Below, one piece after another: positions 42,144 through 51,191 of a stretch of 64,000 nucleotides of DNA; position 1 is the stretch's first letter; each line of letters opens with the position of its first letter. The stretch lies in assembly GCF_900475275.1 (NCBI RefSeq), contig NZ_LS483364.1, positions 930,001-994,000 on the forward strand, in the 5' to 3' direction. The translations under genes were made by a program, and so were the position numbers. The notes under the pieces are model-generated. The model was not told where the DNA came from and made no database searches. It saw only the letters and a list, made by a program, of their open reading frames with translations. Origin of the DNA: Streptococcus sanguinis. Lineage in GTDB: Bacteria; Bacillota; Bacilli; Lactobacillales; Streptococcaceae.

Positions 42144-43676
42144 TTACTTTTCAAATTCAACATCTTCCAACCCTGTTTCTGTCAGTTTATAAATCTTCTG
42201 GCAGACTTCTTTGAGAAAGATTCGGTCGTGGGAGACAGCTATGATGGCGCCAGGATAGGTCGCCAAAAGCTGGCGAACCTGGGGCTGAGAGGTGGGAGAG
42301 AAGTTGCGGGTTGGCTCGTCCAGCAGGAGGACATTGGGGCGGTCTAGGACTAGTTTGAGCAGGAGTAGCTTGGCTTTTTGACCGCCGGAAAGCTGCCCAA
42401 TCGGGTGGCGGGCCTCGTCGCGCGTGAACTGGAGACTGGCTAGATGCGTCAGGATTTTCTCCTCATGGGACTTGTCGCCAGAGGAAGCCAGAAAGTCCAA
42501 GGGACTGCTCTCATCAGTCAGCAAGTCACCATAATGCTGGGGCATGTAGCCTACTAGCATGTCTGTCCGCTCACGCAAGATCTTCCATATTTCCTTAAGC
42601 AGAGTAGACTTGCCTACACCATTAGCACCAATCAGCCCGATTTTTTCCTGGCCACAGACCTCCAGAGTCAGGTTCTCCGCCAGTTGTCGTTCGTCTGTTT
42701 CCAGTTTCATTCCTTCTAATTTCAGGATTCTTTTGGCCAATGGCAGAGCTTCTATGTCTGAGAAGTGAAGGCTGATGACATCTTCCTGTGTCGGAATTTC
42801 GGTCATTTCAGCGCCTGCCTTTTCAAATCGTTTGCCCTGTGAGAGGACGCTTTTCATCTTCTTAGCCACCAGTCGACCTGCAGTAGCGTCGTGGGTGTTT
42901 CGTAAAGTATGCTCTACACTCTGCTTAACTCTTCTGTGTTTTTCCATGGTCTTGGCGTGTTCTTCCCGCTCTTTCCGTGCCAATTGAGCTTGTTTTTCAA
43001 AGGCCTCCTGACGTTGATGGCGGTAATTTTCATAGTCCAGACTCTTGACACTGGTTCTAGCCTCCTGCTTCTTTTTGATTCGCTCCAGATGAACAATCTT
43101 AGTCGCAGCTTGAGCGAGAAAGTGCTCGTCGTGAGAGACGAAAAGGACCGTTCTCTGGCTGTGGCTGATAAAGTTTTCCAGCCAAGTCAGAGTTTCGAGA
43201 TCAAGGTCATTAGAGGGTTCGTCAAGAAAGAGAATGTCCCAATCACTGGCTAGTTTCTTGATGAGTTGGACTTTGAGCTTTTCTCCTCCAGATAGGCTAG
43301 AGAGCTGCTGCTGACTAGCAAAACGCTGGCTGTCAAAGTTGAGCTCCCCAGCATAGCGGTAGAGCTTGTCATAGTCCAGTTCTGTCTCAAAATCAGCAAA
43401 GAAATAGTCATTGAGCGTCAGTTGGGCATCCTCTGAAGGTAGCTGCTGGGGTAAGTAGACAGCAGCAGTATAGGACTTATCAATCTGTCCGTTGTAGCTG
43501 ACATAGGAGCTGACCAGTCGCTCGTCTAGCAGGAGCTTGAGTAGGGTGGACTTGCCATTGCCCTCCTCACCGATAATAGCGACCTTGTCTCCTTGATTGA
43601 CAGTCAGTGACAAATCTTTGACTAACTCTTTCAGGTCTTTTAGATGGGTAATGGTTAGATTTCTTATTTGAAGCAT
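42144..43676 (-). CDS. ABC-F family ATPase (ribosome protection type)
   Basis: 510 residues from the ATG at 43676 (ribosome binding site GAAGGAGACATCT). Two ATPase domains without membrane helices: Walker A GEEGNGKST and GANGVGKST, signatures LSGGEKLKV and LSGGQKAKL, Walker B LFLDEPSNDLDLETL and LLLDEPTRNFSP. They are joined by a charged linker (residues ~200-300) that in this class reaches the ribosomal peptidyl-transferase centre. Members protect against lincosamides, streptogramins A, pleuromutilins or macrolides, or regulate translation. The leader has an upstream ORF and terminator typical of antibiotic-induced attenuation. Confidence 0.85.
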   Translation of the reverse strand: MLQIRNLTITHLKDLKELVKDLSLTVNQGDKVAIIGEEGNGKSTLLKLLLDERLVSSYVSYNGQIDKSYTAAVYLPQQLPSEDAQLTLNDYFFADFETELDYDKLYRYAGELNFDSQRFASQQQLSSLSGGEKLKVQLIKKLASDWDILFLDEPSNDLDLETLTWLENFISHSQRTVLFVSHDEHFLAQAATKIVHLERIKKKQEARTSVKSLDYENYRHQRQEAFEKQAQLARKEREEHAKTMEKHRRVKQSVEHTLRNTHDATAGRLVAKKMKSVLSQGKRFEKAGAEMTEIPTQEDVISLHFSDIEALPLAKRILKLEGMKLETDERQLAENLTLEVCGQEKIGLIGANGVGKSTLLKEIWKILRERTDMLVGYMPQHYGDLLTDESSPLDFLASSGDKSHEEKILTHLASLQFTRDEARHPIGQLSGGQKAKLLLLKLVLDRPNVLLLDEPTRNFSPTSQPQVRQLLATYPGAIIAVSHDRIFLKEVCQKIYKLTETGLEDVEFEK

Positions 43677-43702
43677 AGATGTCTCCTTCGTTTTATAACA
43701 CA

Positions 43703-43738
43703 AAAAACAGCCCTGCTTTATTTAGCAGAGCTGTTTTT
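43703..43738 (-). terminator. Leader terminator (attenuator) of the ABC-F gene
   Basis: Read on the minus strand, ACAGCTCTGCT pairs with AGCAGGGCTGT (one U-G pair) and TTTTTT follows, ending about 27 bases before the ABC-F start. It lies inside the transcript from the promoter at 44008, so transcription would stop before the gene unless the hairpin is prevented. A second hairpin (GACAC-TCCT-GTGTC) precedes it. Confidence 0.75.
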
Positions 43739-43934
43739 AGTTTCACAAAGCAGACACAGGAGTGTCAAAGTGGGATTATTCGTCTATAGGCTTCCAGCTT
43801 ACACTGTCATAGGAGCGACAGGATTAATCTAAAGATAAGCAAATAGAAGCTAGAAAGCACAAAAAATGAACATCCCGCGGATATGCAGAAACATGACAAA
43901 ATCTACTAAATAAAGTTTCCTTTAAAAAATAGAC

Positions 43935-43946
43935 TTAATTTTTCAT
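43935..43946 (-). CDS. Three-codon leader ORF (M-K-N) upstream of ABC-F
   Basis: ATG AAA AAT TAA lies behind two Shine-Dalgarno-like stretches (CGGAGGT and CGGAGAC), about 35 bases after the predicted transcript start. Such tiny, well-initiated leader ORFs are used in resistance genes so that a drug-stalled ribosome changes leader folding. It is too short to test by composition; the strong initiation context and downstream attenuator are the evidence. Confidence 0.5.
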   Translation of the reverse strand: MKN

Positions 43947-43979
43947 GTCTCCGTGTACCTCCGAAATAGTTCTGTCTTA

Positions 43980-44008
43980 AGTCTAGCAAAAGATAGCAGA
44001 TTCGTCAA
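43980..44008 (-). promoter_or_regulatory. ABC-F leader promoter
   Basis: On the minus strand: TTGACG (44008-44003), a 17-base spacer, TAGACT (43985-43980), with TGC before the -10 (extended -10). GAAAGCGCTT just upstream (44006-44018) resembles half or more of a catabolite (cre) site and overlaps the -35. Confidence 0.65.
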
Positions 44009-44293
44009 GCGCTTTCAAATAAATAAAAATTTTTAAAAGATTTTTGGAGCAAATTTTTATAAACTCTCTAAGAATATTGATTTCAAGGCTTTTAAGATGA
44101 TTTTGATATATAATTTTTTAATTATATAAAAATTTGACATATACCAGAAAATTATATATAATCGTCTTGTATATAAAATTTATATATATAAAATGATTAT
44201 ACAAATAGGCCTAAAATTTGTAAAAGATAAGAAGAACTGGAATGTGATAGATTCCAGTTGTCATTTTAAATTGTATCTAAGGAGTAAGAAACC
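44009..44293 (+). promoter_or_regulatory. AT-rich control region of the serine hydrolase array, with a perfect consensus promoter
   Basis: This stretch carries no gene and is extremely AT-rich. TTGACA (44134-44139), 17 bases and TATAAT (44157-44162) give an exact sigma-70 consensus promoter on the plus strand. About 70 bases later AACTGGAA (44235-44242) pairs perfectly with TTCCAGTT (44252-44259) as a leader hairpin without a following T run. The first ORF of the array begins at 44294 behind TAAGGAG. Confidence 0.7.
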
Positions 44294-44485
44294 ATGCCAA
44301 AAACGTTATTTTTCTGGCTTTTGACAGTCCTAAGCTTGGGACTTGTAAAAACGCCTCAAGCTAAGACGATGGAGCAATCTTTGAAGTCTAACACGGCGGC
44401 CATTGAGATTAGCCAAAAAATTCAGGACTATGTCAAGAAAGATGAAGCGACAAGGGTGGCTGTAGAAGCAGTGACTTTTGATTAG
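44294..44485 (+). pseudogene. Truncated N-terminal copy of the serine hydrolase family
   Basis: 63 codons. It begins with a signal peptide (MPKTLFFWLLTVLSLGLVKT) and continues IEISQKIQDYVKKDEATR, matching the signal peptide and first helix of the three intact downstream hydrolases (IGQKIQDFVKEHEKTT). It stops at TFD, exactly where the others read VFDKDG, before any catalytic motif. It is probably the remains of a deleted gene copy, although its own strong ribosome binding site (AAGGAGTAAGAAACC) means it may still be translated and secreted as a short peptide. Confidence 0.65.
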
Positions 44486-44520
44486 ATGATGCAAATCATT
44501 GCTTAAGAAAGGAGAAAGCT

Positions 44521-44586
44521 ATGCTAAGAATTTTTATCCGAATGGTATACAGAAGTATCGCCTATGCGATTGTTGAAGCTAAATAG
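44521..44586 (+). CDS. 21-residue ORF with a strong ribosome binding site
   Basis: Encodes MLRIFIRMVYRSIAYAIVEA plus Lys, a basic hydrophobic peptide. AAAGGAGAAAGCT directly precedes the ATG, one of the best initiation sites in this segment. It does not align with the hydrolases. It lies on the transcript from the consensus promoter, between the truncated and the amber-interrupted copies. It could be a leader peptide, a small membrane-active peptide or a remnant. Confidence 0.4.
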   Translation: MLRIFIRMVYRSIAYAIVEAK

Positions 44587-44598
44587 AAAGGAAATATC

Positions 44599-46389
44599 AT
44601 GAAAAAATCATTTATTCTAACAATTTTAACGATTATAACTCTAGGACTCTTCCGACCAGTTACCGCCTTGGCTGAGGATCAGAAGTTGCCGTCTGGCACG
44701 GAGCGCAGCCAAATTGGTCAGAAAATCGAAAGTTTTGTCAAGGAACATGAAAAAACAACAGCTGGTTTGTCGACGACGGTCTTTGATAAGGATGGCACCA
44801 TCTACAAAGGAAACTTTGGCTATATGAACAAGGAAAAGAAAGTCAAAACAGATGATAGCAGCGTTTTTGAATGGGGATCGGTTACCAAGCTGACGGTTTG
44901 GGTCTCCGTCATGCAGCTCTGGGAATAGGGAAAGATTGACCTAGAGGAAGACATCCGCACCTATTTGCCAGAGGGATTTTTAAAAAACCTTCGCTATGAC
45001 AAGCCGATCACTATGATTGACCTCATGAACCATCAGGCGGGATTTAGCGAGTCAATTCAGGGCCTTAAGGAAGAGACAGGATTGACAATTGAGGAAAGCT
45101 TAGCCAATAATCAGCCAACCCAGTCCTACGAACCCGGCACCATGACCAGCTACTCAAACTTCTCTGCCGGTTTGGCGAGCTATATCGTCGAGCGAATCTC
45201 CGGACAGGACTTCTCTACCTATGTCCATGAGCATATCTTCCAGCCATTAGAGATGAATGATACAGCTATGTCTTCAGATTTGAAGGATAATCTTAAGGTT
45301 TATAAGAAGCGAATGGAGGCCTTGTCCTATAGTGCAGATGGTCAGACTTCGAAGGGGACTGCCTATTTATACTCAGCGCTCTATCCAATGGGAAATGCTG
45401 CCTCTACCATGGCTGACTTTCAGAAGTTTGCCCAAGCGCTTTTGAAGAAAGAGAAGCTCTTCCAGCGAGCTGAGACTTGGGCGACCCTATACACAGTGAC
45501 CTCGACCTATCCAGGGACAGAGCTGCCGCTCAATATGCACGGTTTCTGGGCTACAGAGTTTGGCATGACTGTTGTTGGCCATAGCGGTAATACCTTGGGG
45601 TATTCCTCTTTCATCCTGCTAGACTTGAAAAATGGCATCGGTATGACTATCATGACGAATCAAGAACACGAATTCGTCTACAACCATGAGATGCCGGCTT
45701 TGGTCTTTGGACCTAAGAAAAAGACGGACTCAGCCACCTTTGACAAATTCCAGTCTGGAAATTACCGATCTACTCGCTACTTTGCCAGTGGTCCTATGTC
45801 TATCTCTAGAAGCTTATTCCTCTATACTAGTTTTGTCAAGAAATCCGAGGACAATCCACTTTTGAGTCAGGATTTTTCAGTAGTCAGTGGCAGCGGAGAT
45901 AAGGTCAAGGTGACAGCTGCCTATGGAGGTTATTTCAGAGTCAAGGATAGCGAAATTTTGGCAGACTGGGCCATGATTATTGCAGCGGTAGTCGGAATTG
46001 TTTTCAGTATCATTCTCTTTTTGGTACGGGGTGGTTTAGATCTTTTCCGATTGGTATTCAAAAAAGGCCAGCCTAAAACACCTAAGAAACTTCGGATTTG
46101 GACTTATCTAACCTCTTTAGCAGCAGTAGGAGTGGCTTTAAATTTCTATGGCCTTGTTGCAGCTTTTCTAGCAAGTAATCGTAGTTACCCCTATAGCATA
46201 TGGCCTTATATAGTCTTTACAGTTCTAGGTTTAATCTTAGCAGGATGTGCCATCTATCCGTTCTTGAGTAAGGCTCGAAAGGGACTTGGCAAAGGTCGGC
46301 TCTTATTGACAGTCATGACGAGTCTATCTGCTCTCGCTATCGTAGCTAACATTCTTTATTGGTCGCTCTACCAGTGGTGGGCGATGTGA
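44599..46389 (+). pseudogene. Serine hydrolase copy 1, interrupted by one amber codon
   Basis: The frame is continuous from 44599 to 46389 except for TAG at 44926-44928 (codon 110), where the paralogues have GAG. A single G-to-T change explains it. Without it the protein would have 596 residues: signal peptide, SVTK (S94-K97), YSN in MTSYSNFSAG, HSG in VVGHSGNTLG, and four to five membrane helices in the last 140 residues. The stop falls right after the SxxK motif, so the product lacks the rest of the active site. All other positions look functional, so the mutation is recent. Confidence 0.85.
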
Positions 46390-46424
46390 TAAGTTGCCCG
46401 AATAATTCTGCAAAGGAGAATCAC

Positions 46425-48209
46425 ATGAAAAAATCATTTATTCTAACACTTTTAACGATTATAACTCTAGGACTCTTCCGACCGGTTACAGCCTTGGCTG
46501 AGGAGCAGAAGTTGCCGTCTGGTACGGAGCGCAGCCAAATTGGTCAAAAAATCCAAGACTTTGTCAAGGAACATGAAAAGACAACAGCCGGTATGGCAAC
46601 AACCGTTTTTGACAAGGACGGGACTATTTACCAAGGCAGTTTTGGATATATGAACAAGGAAAAAGGCATTAAAGCCGACGACAACAGCGTCTTTGAATGG
46701 GGGTCAGTAGGGAAACTAGCTATCTGGGTCTCCGTCATGCAGCTCTGGGAAGAGGGCAAGATTGACCTTGACGAAGACATTCGCACCTATCTGCCAGAGG
46801 GATTTATGAAGACTTTGCGCCACGACAAGCCCGTCACTATGACAGACCTCATGAACCATCAGGCCGGCTTTGGCGAGTCTACCCACGCCTACAAGGAAGA
46901 TAAGGGCTTGTCTATTGAGGAGATTCTGGCAATTAATCAGCCAGAACAGTCTTATGAACCAGGCACCATGACAGCCTACTCGAACTTTTCAGCTAGTCTG
47001 GCAGCCTATATCGTTGAGCGAATCTCCGGTCAGGACTTCTCTGCCTATGTCCATGAGCATATCTTTCAACCACTAGGGATGAAAGACACTGCTCTATCAG
47101 CCGACTTTAAGGAAAATCCAAAGATTTACCAGAAGCGGATGGAGCAAATCTCTTATCGGGCGGACGGTCAGACATCTATGGGAACTAGCTATTTCCATCT
47201 AGGGCTTTACCCAGCGGGGAATGCCGTCTCCACTTTGTCTGACTTCCAGAAGTTTGCCCAAGCGCTTTTGAAGAAAGAAAAGCTCTTCAAGCATGCTGAG
47301 ACTTGGACAACTCTCTACACAGCAACATCGAATTATCCGGGAACGGATATGCCGCTCAATATGCACGGATTTTGGACACAGGAGTACGGCACGACGCTTG
47401 TTGGCCATGGCGGAAACTCGACTGGCTATTCATCTTATATTCTGCTGGACTTGAAAAATGGTATAGGTATGACCGTTATGACGAATCAGGATCATGAGTC
47501 GGTTTATAACTATGAAATGCCAGCCTTGGTTTTTGGACCTAAGAAAAAGACGGACTCAACCACCTTTGACAAATTCCAGTCTGGTAATTACCGAGCTGCT
47601 CGCTACTTTGCCAGTGGTCCTATGTCTATCTCCAGAACTTTGCTTTACACTCAGTTTGTCGAGAAATCCAAGGACAATCCGCTTTTGACCCAGAATTTTT
47701 CAGTTGTCAGCGGTAGTGGAGACGAGACTAAGGTAACAGCTTCCTATGGTGACAACTTCAGAGTCAAGGATAACGAGATTCTGAAAGACTGGTCCTTCCT
47801 TATTTCAGCGGCAGTCGGAATTGTTTTCAGTATCATTCTCTTTTTGGCACGGGGCGGACTGGATCTCTTCCGCTTGGTCTTCAAAAAAGGTCAATCTAAA
47901 ACACCAAAATCTCTTCGTATCTGGACTTACCTAACTTCTTTAGCTGGAGTAGGTGTGGCTATAAACTTCCTCCTCCTCTTTAACACATTTGCTACCAGCG
48001 ATCTGACCTTTTTAGCTAGCTGGCGCTACATTGTTTTTGCCGGTCTGGGATTGATTCTGGCTGGCTGTGCAGTCTTCCCACTTCTGACCAAGGCAAGAAA
48101 AGGGCTGAGTAAGAGCAGACTCTACCTGACTGTCTTGACTAGTCTGTCAGCTCTAGCTATCGTTGTCAATATTCTCTACTGGTCACTTTATCAGTGGTGG
48201 GCATTGTGA
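46425..48209 (+). CDS. Secreted serine hydrolase (beta-lactamase/PBP fold) with membrane tail, copy 2
   Basis: 594 residues from the ATG at 46425 (AAAGGAGAATCAC). Signal peptide 1-25. The catalytic domain (30-430) carries SVGK (S94, K97), YSN (Y185-N187) and HGG (H328-G330), the triad of family S12 / class C-like hydrolases. Then come four to five membrane helices (~455-590) and the terminal YWSLYQWWAL. The family includes D-Ala-D-Ala carboxypeptidases, D-amino-acid esterases and FmtA-like enzymes. With the catalytic domain outside the membrane, peptidoglycan or teichoic acid D-Ala is a plausible target. True beta-lactam resistance is not implied. Confidence 0.82.
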   Translation: MKKSFILTLLTIITLGLFRPVTALAEEQKLPSGTERSQIGQKIQDFVKEHEKTTAGMATTVFDKDGTIYQGSFGYMNKEKGIKADDNSVFEWGSVGKLAIWVSVMQLWEEGKIDLDEDIRTYLPEGFMKTLRHDKPVTMTDLMNHQAGFGESTHAYKEDKGLSIEEILAINQPEQSYEPGTMTAYSNFSASLAAYIVERISGQDFSAYVHEHIFQPLGMKDTALSADFKENPKIYQKRMEQISYRADGQTSMGTSYFHLGLYPAGNAVSTLSDFQKFAQALLKKEKLFKHAETWTTLYTATSNYPGTDMPLNMHGFWTQEYGTTLVGHGGNSTGYSSYILLDLKNGIGMTVMTNQDHESVYNYEMPALVFGPKKKTDSTTFDKFQSGNYRAARYFASGPMSISRTLLYTQFVEKSKDNPLLTQNFSVVSGSGDETKVTASYGDNFRVKDNEILKDWSFLISAAVGIVFSIILFLARGGLDLFRLVFKKGQSKTPKSLRIWTYLTSLAGVGVAINFLLLFNTFATSDLTFLASWRYIVFAGLGLILAGCAVFPLLTKARKGLSKSRLYLTVLTSLSALAIVVNILYWSLYQWWAL

Positions 48210-48428
48210 TTATTTGCTTGTTTTTTCTGGGGGAATGGACTATCTCATGAGGTGAACCATTTGATTAATTCTTTTTACAATCTTAAGGTTAGTGATTTTT
48301 CAACAGGAGCTGAAGTACGATAGCTGTCTTTTATACAGAGCGCGGCTAAACGAAGCAAAAAATCAAGGATCTTATCAGACTACAAAAAGCAAGCAGATAA
48401 AATCAAACCATTTAAAGGAGAAAATCAG

Positions 48429-49241
48429 ATGACCAATGAAACAAGAAGCAAACCACAACCAAAACTAGTCTGGCCTTTCCTAGCTTGGAACTTCGGTTGG
48501 ACTTGGGGATTTATGTTGCTAGCGATCATTCTCAAAAATCTCTGGCCGGAAAATCCACCTGTACTCTATCTGGCTCTGGAAGGCCTCCTAACGAGTCTCA
48601 GTATGTTCGGACCGGTGATAGCAAGCCTAATAGTGCTGAAAATAAAAGGCTTCAAAGCCATCTGTTCCTTTATCTTCTCAAGCAAGAAAGGAACTTGGCT
48701 CTATCTCCTACTCTTCAGTGGAGGTCTGGCTGTGACTTTTGCATTAGCTTCCGGAGGCAAGCTGGTAGACGGGTCTCTGCTTTCATTTATTGGATCCTTT
48801 ATCTACCTTATGACCTTGGCTGGTGGCATGGAAGAGCCTGGCTGGCGAGGCTTTCTGCAGTCGGCTTTGGAAAAGAAGTTCTCTATGCTTATCGCCTCCT
48901 CGATAACTGGACTGGCTTGGGCTGCTTGGCATATTCCTCTCTGGTTTTATGACCGCTTTTATGATCGAAGTCAGAATCCCTTTCTAGTCTTTATCATTGT
49001 AACTATAGTCCAGTCTATCTGGTTTGCTGCACTGCATAAGAAGACGAAATCTGTCCTTGCCTGTATGATTTTCCATGCCCTGCTAGACATTCTGATAGAA
49101 ACGTTTGTCGGCATCAACCTAGCTGATAAGTTTGATTTCTCTCAGGTCAACTCCCTCTTTTACCTTGGCGGCTTGGGCATTCTGACCCTTTACAGTATTT
49201 ATCTCTGGTATCGGGCGGATAAAGAAGAGAAAAACGCATGA
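48429..49241 (+). CDS. CPBP-family intramembrane protease within the hydrolase array
   Basis: 270 residues, about eight membrane helices. CPBP (CAAX protease / bacteriocin-processing) motifs: EEPGWRGFLQSAL (motif 1, EExxxR), AWAAWHIPLWFYD (motif 2 His) and FHALLDILIE (motif 3). Such proteases confer immunity to bacteriocins or process membrane proteins. It sits between hydrolase copies 2 and 3, behind AAAGGAGAAAATCAG. The 219 bases before it hold nothing recognisable. Confidence 0.85.
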   Translation: MTNETRSKPQPKLVWPFLAWNFGWTWGFMLLAIILKNLWPENPPVLYLALEGLLTSLSMFGPVIASLIVLKIKGFKAICSFIFSSKKGTWLYLLLFSGGLAVTFALASGGKLVDGSLLSFIGSFIYLMTLAGGMEEPGWRGFLQSALEKKFSMLIASSITGLAWAAWHIPLWFYDRFYDRSQNPFLVFIIVTIVQSIWFAALHKKTKSVLACMIFHALLDILIETFVGINLADKFDFSQVNSLFYLGGLGILTLYSIYLWYRADKEEKNA

Positions 49242-49343
49242 CTAAAAAATAAGAATAAGCTGATTCTAAAATTGAAAGGAGACTGTACAAATTATCTGAC
49301 CTTAGCTCATATGAATCTTTGAGTCGAACAGAAAGGAAATGCT

Positions 49344-51125
49344 ATGAAAAAATCATTTATTCTGACACTTTTAACGATTATAACTCTAGGAATCTTCCGA
49401 CCGAGCGCTGCTTTAGCTGACTCGCAGAAGTTGCCGTCTGGCACAGATCGCAGCCAAATTGGTCAGAAAATCCAAGACTTTGTCAAGGAACATGAAAAGA
49501 CAACGGCCGGTATGGCAACAGCAGTCTTTGATAAAAACGGAACCATCTACAAGGGAAATTTTGGCTATGTGGACAAGGAAAACAAAGTCAAAGTTGACGA
49601 TGACAGTGTTTTTGAATGGGCTTCAATCACTAAACTGACGGTCTGGGTGTCGGTCATGCAGCTCTGGGAAGAGGGCAAAATCGACCTAGAAGCAGACATC
49701 AAAACTTATCTGCCAGAAGGCTTTCTCCGCAATCTTCGCTACGATAAGCCTATCACCATGCTGGATCTGATGAACCATCAGGCTGGCTTTGATGAAATGC
49801 CACTCTACAAAAAAGGAGATAAGAGCGACTTGGAAGAGCAGTTCCGCGATTACCAGCCTATTCAGTCCTTTGAGCCGGGTACGACGACATCATACTCTAA
49901 CTTCAGCACGGCTTTGGCATCTTATATCGTGGAGCGGATATCTGGGCAGAAGTATGCAGACTATGTCCATGAGCATGTTTTTGAGCCGCTGGACATGGAT
50001 CGGACTGCTATCTTGCCTGACTTATCGGACAACGCTTATGTACAGGAAAAGCGCAAGGAGGATAAGGGCTATGATGACCAAGGTAAGCTCTTGGGAGATA
50101 CACCATTTAAGCTCTGGATGTACCCAGTCGGAGGGGCTGTGGGGACTCTAGGAGACCTGAAGAAATTCGCCCAGGCCTTGCTGGAACGTAAGACGCTCTT
50201 TCATCATCCAGAAACTTGGACCGAGCTTTACTCAACAACCTCTACCCACCCTGGTACGGATATTGTTCGTAATGCTCATGGCTTTTGGGCCAGTCACTAC
50301 GGTGTTACCTTGCTGGGACACAGTGGTAATGCTGATGGCTTTTCTAGCTATCTTTACTTGGATCTGAAAAATGGCATCGGCCAAGTCATCTTAACCAATC
50401 AACTGTATGAACAAGTTTACAATGTTCAAATGCCGGAGCTGATATTTGGCAAGATGCAGACTGTCAGCGAAGCTACTAAAAAGCAATTCAAGCCTGGCTC
50501 TTACCACTATTTGAGAAGCTATAATAGGGGGCCACTGTCCTTCATGCTCATGGTTCCCGGGGCCATCCAAAAGATCAACAAAGTCTCAGATCAGCCGGAT
50601 CTGCTGAGCACTTTCTGGACTATTGACCGAAGCCAAGGTGCTGACCGCCTCGAATTTGGTGTCCTTAATGCAGAAAGGATTTCCGATTCAGTTCTCTTTA
50701 GACATTATCTAGTCGTGTTTCTCGGAGGTCTGGCACTCGTGTTTGCTCTGGGAAATATCTTGATTAGTTTTCTGATTGGCGGTTTCCGTCTCATCCTACG
50801 TAAAGCAAAAAGTTCGGTACCTCGCTCTTGGAAGGTCTGGAATTACCTGACTTCTCTAGGAATGATCCTTTTTGCAGGCAATCTTATTCTGCTTTTACTG
50901 GCTGCCATGAATCAGGATTACTCAATTGTTCAATCTTGGCGCTATATGGTATTTGCAGGTCTGGGCCTATTCTTAGCAGGTTGTGCAGTTTTTCCGCTCT
51001 TCAGCAAGGCTCGAAAGGAGCTCGGAAAAGGCCGCCTCTTCCTGACAGTTCTGACTAGTCTATCCGCCCTGGCCATAGTCGTTAATATCCTCTACTGGTC
51101 GCTTTATCAGTGGTGGGTGATGTGA
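49344..51125 (+). CDS. Secreted serine hydrolase with membrane tail, copy 3
   Basis: 593 residues. The signal peptide is nearly identical at DNA level to copies 1 and 2. The active site has SITK (S94, K97), SYSN and GHSGN, all intact. The middle (residues ~150-260) and the linker to the membrane tail (~385-450) diverge from copy 2 and resemble copy 4, so copies 3 and 4 form one subgroup and 1 and 2 another. The membrane tail ends YWSLYQWWVM. The ribosome binding site is GAAAGGAAATGCT. Confidence 0.82.
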   Translation: MKKSFILTLLTIITLGIFRPSAALADSQKLPSGTDRSQIGQKIQDFVKEHEKTTAGMATAVFDKNGTIYKGNFGYVDKENKVKVDDDSVFEWASITKLTVWVSVMQLWEEGKIDLEADIKTYLPEGFLRNLRYDKPITMLDLMNHQAGFDEMPLYKKGDKSDLEEQFRDYQPIQSFEPGTTTSYSNFSTALASYIVERISGQKYADYVHEHVFEPLDMDRTAILPDLSDNAYVQEKRKEDKGYDDQGKLLGDTPFKLWMYPVGGAVGTLGDLKKFAQALLERKTLFHHPETWTELYSTTSTHPGTDIVRNAHGFWASHYGVTLLGHSGNADGFSSYLYLDLKNGIGQVILTNQLYEQVYNVQMPELIFGKMQTVSEATKKQFKPGSYHYLRSYNRGPLSFMLMVPGAIQKINKVSDQPDLLSTFWTIDRSQGADRLEFGVLNAERISDSVLFRHYLVVFLGGLALVFALGNILISFLIGGFRLILRKAKSSVPRSWKVWNYLTSLGMILFAGNLILLLLAAMNQDYSIVQSWRYMVFAGLGLFLAGCAVFPLFSKARKELGKGRLFLTVLTSLSALAIVVNILYWSLYQWWVM

Positions 51126-51191
51126 TATAAGTTGCTTGCCTTCCTTTGGGAAGGCGGGCTTTGTCTGTGTAATTCTGCAAAGGAGAATCGC

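Noticed and set aside
44006-44018. Catabolite-control (cre) site
   Set aside because: GAAAGCGCTT has the core, but the outer bases (GAC in place of WCA) do not fit the consensus well. It is mentioned as possible only, not listed as a feature.
44020-44230. Replication origin or AT-rich phage attachment site
   Set aside because: No DnaA boxes, iterons, direct repeats or integrase were seen. The stretch is explained by promoter and leader DNA.
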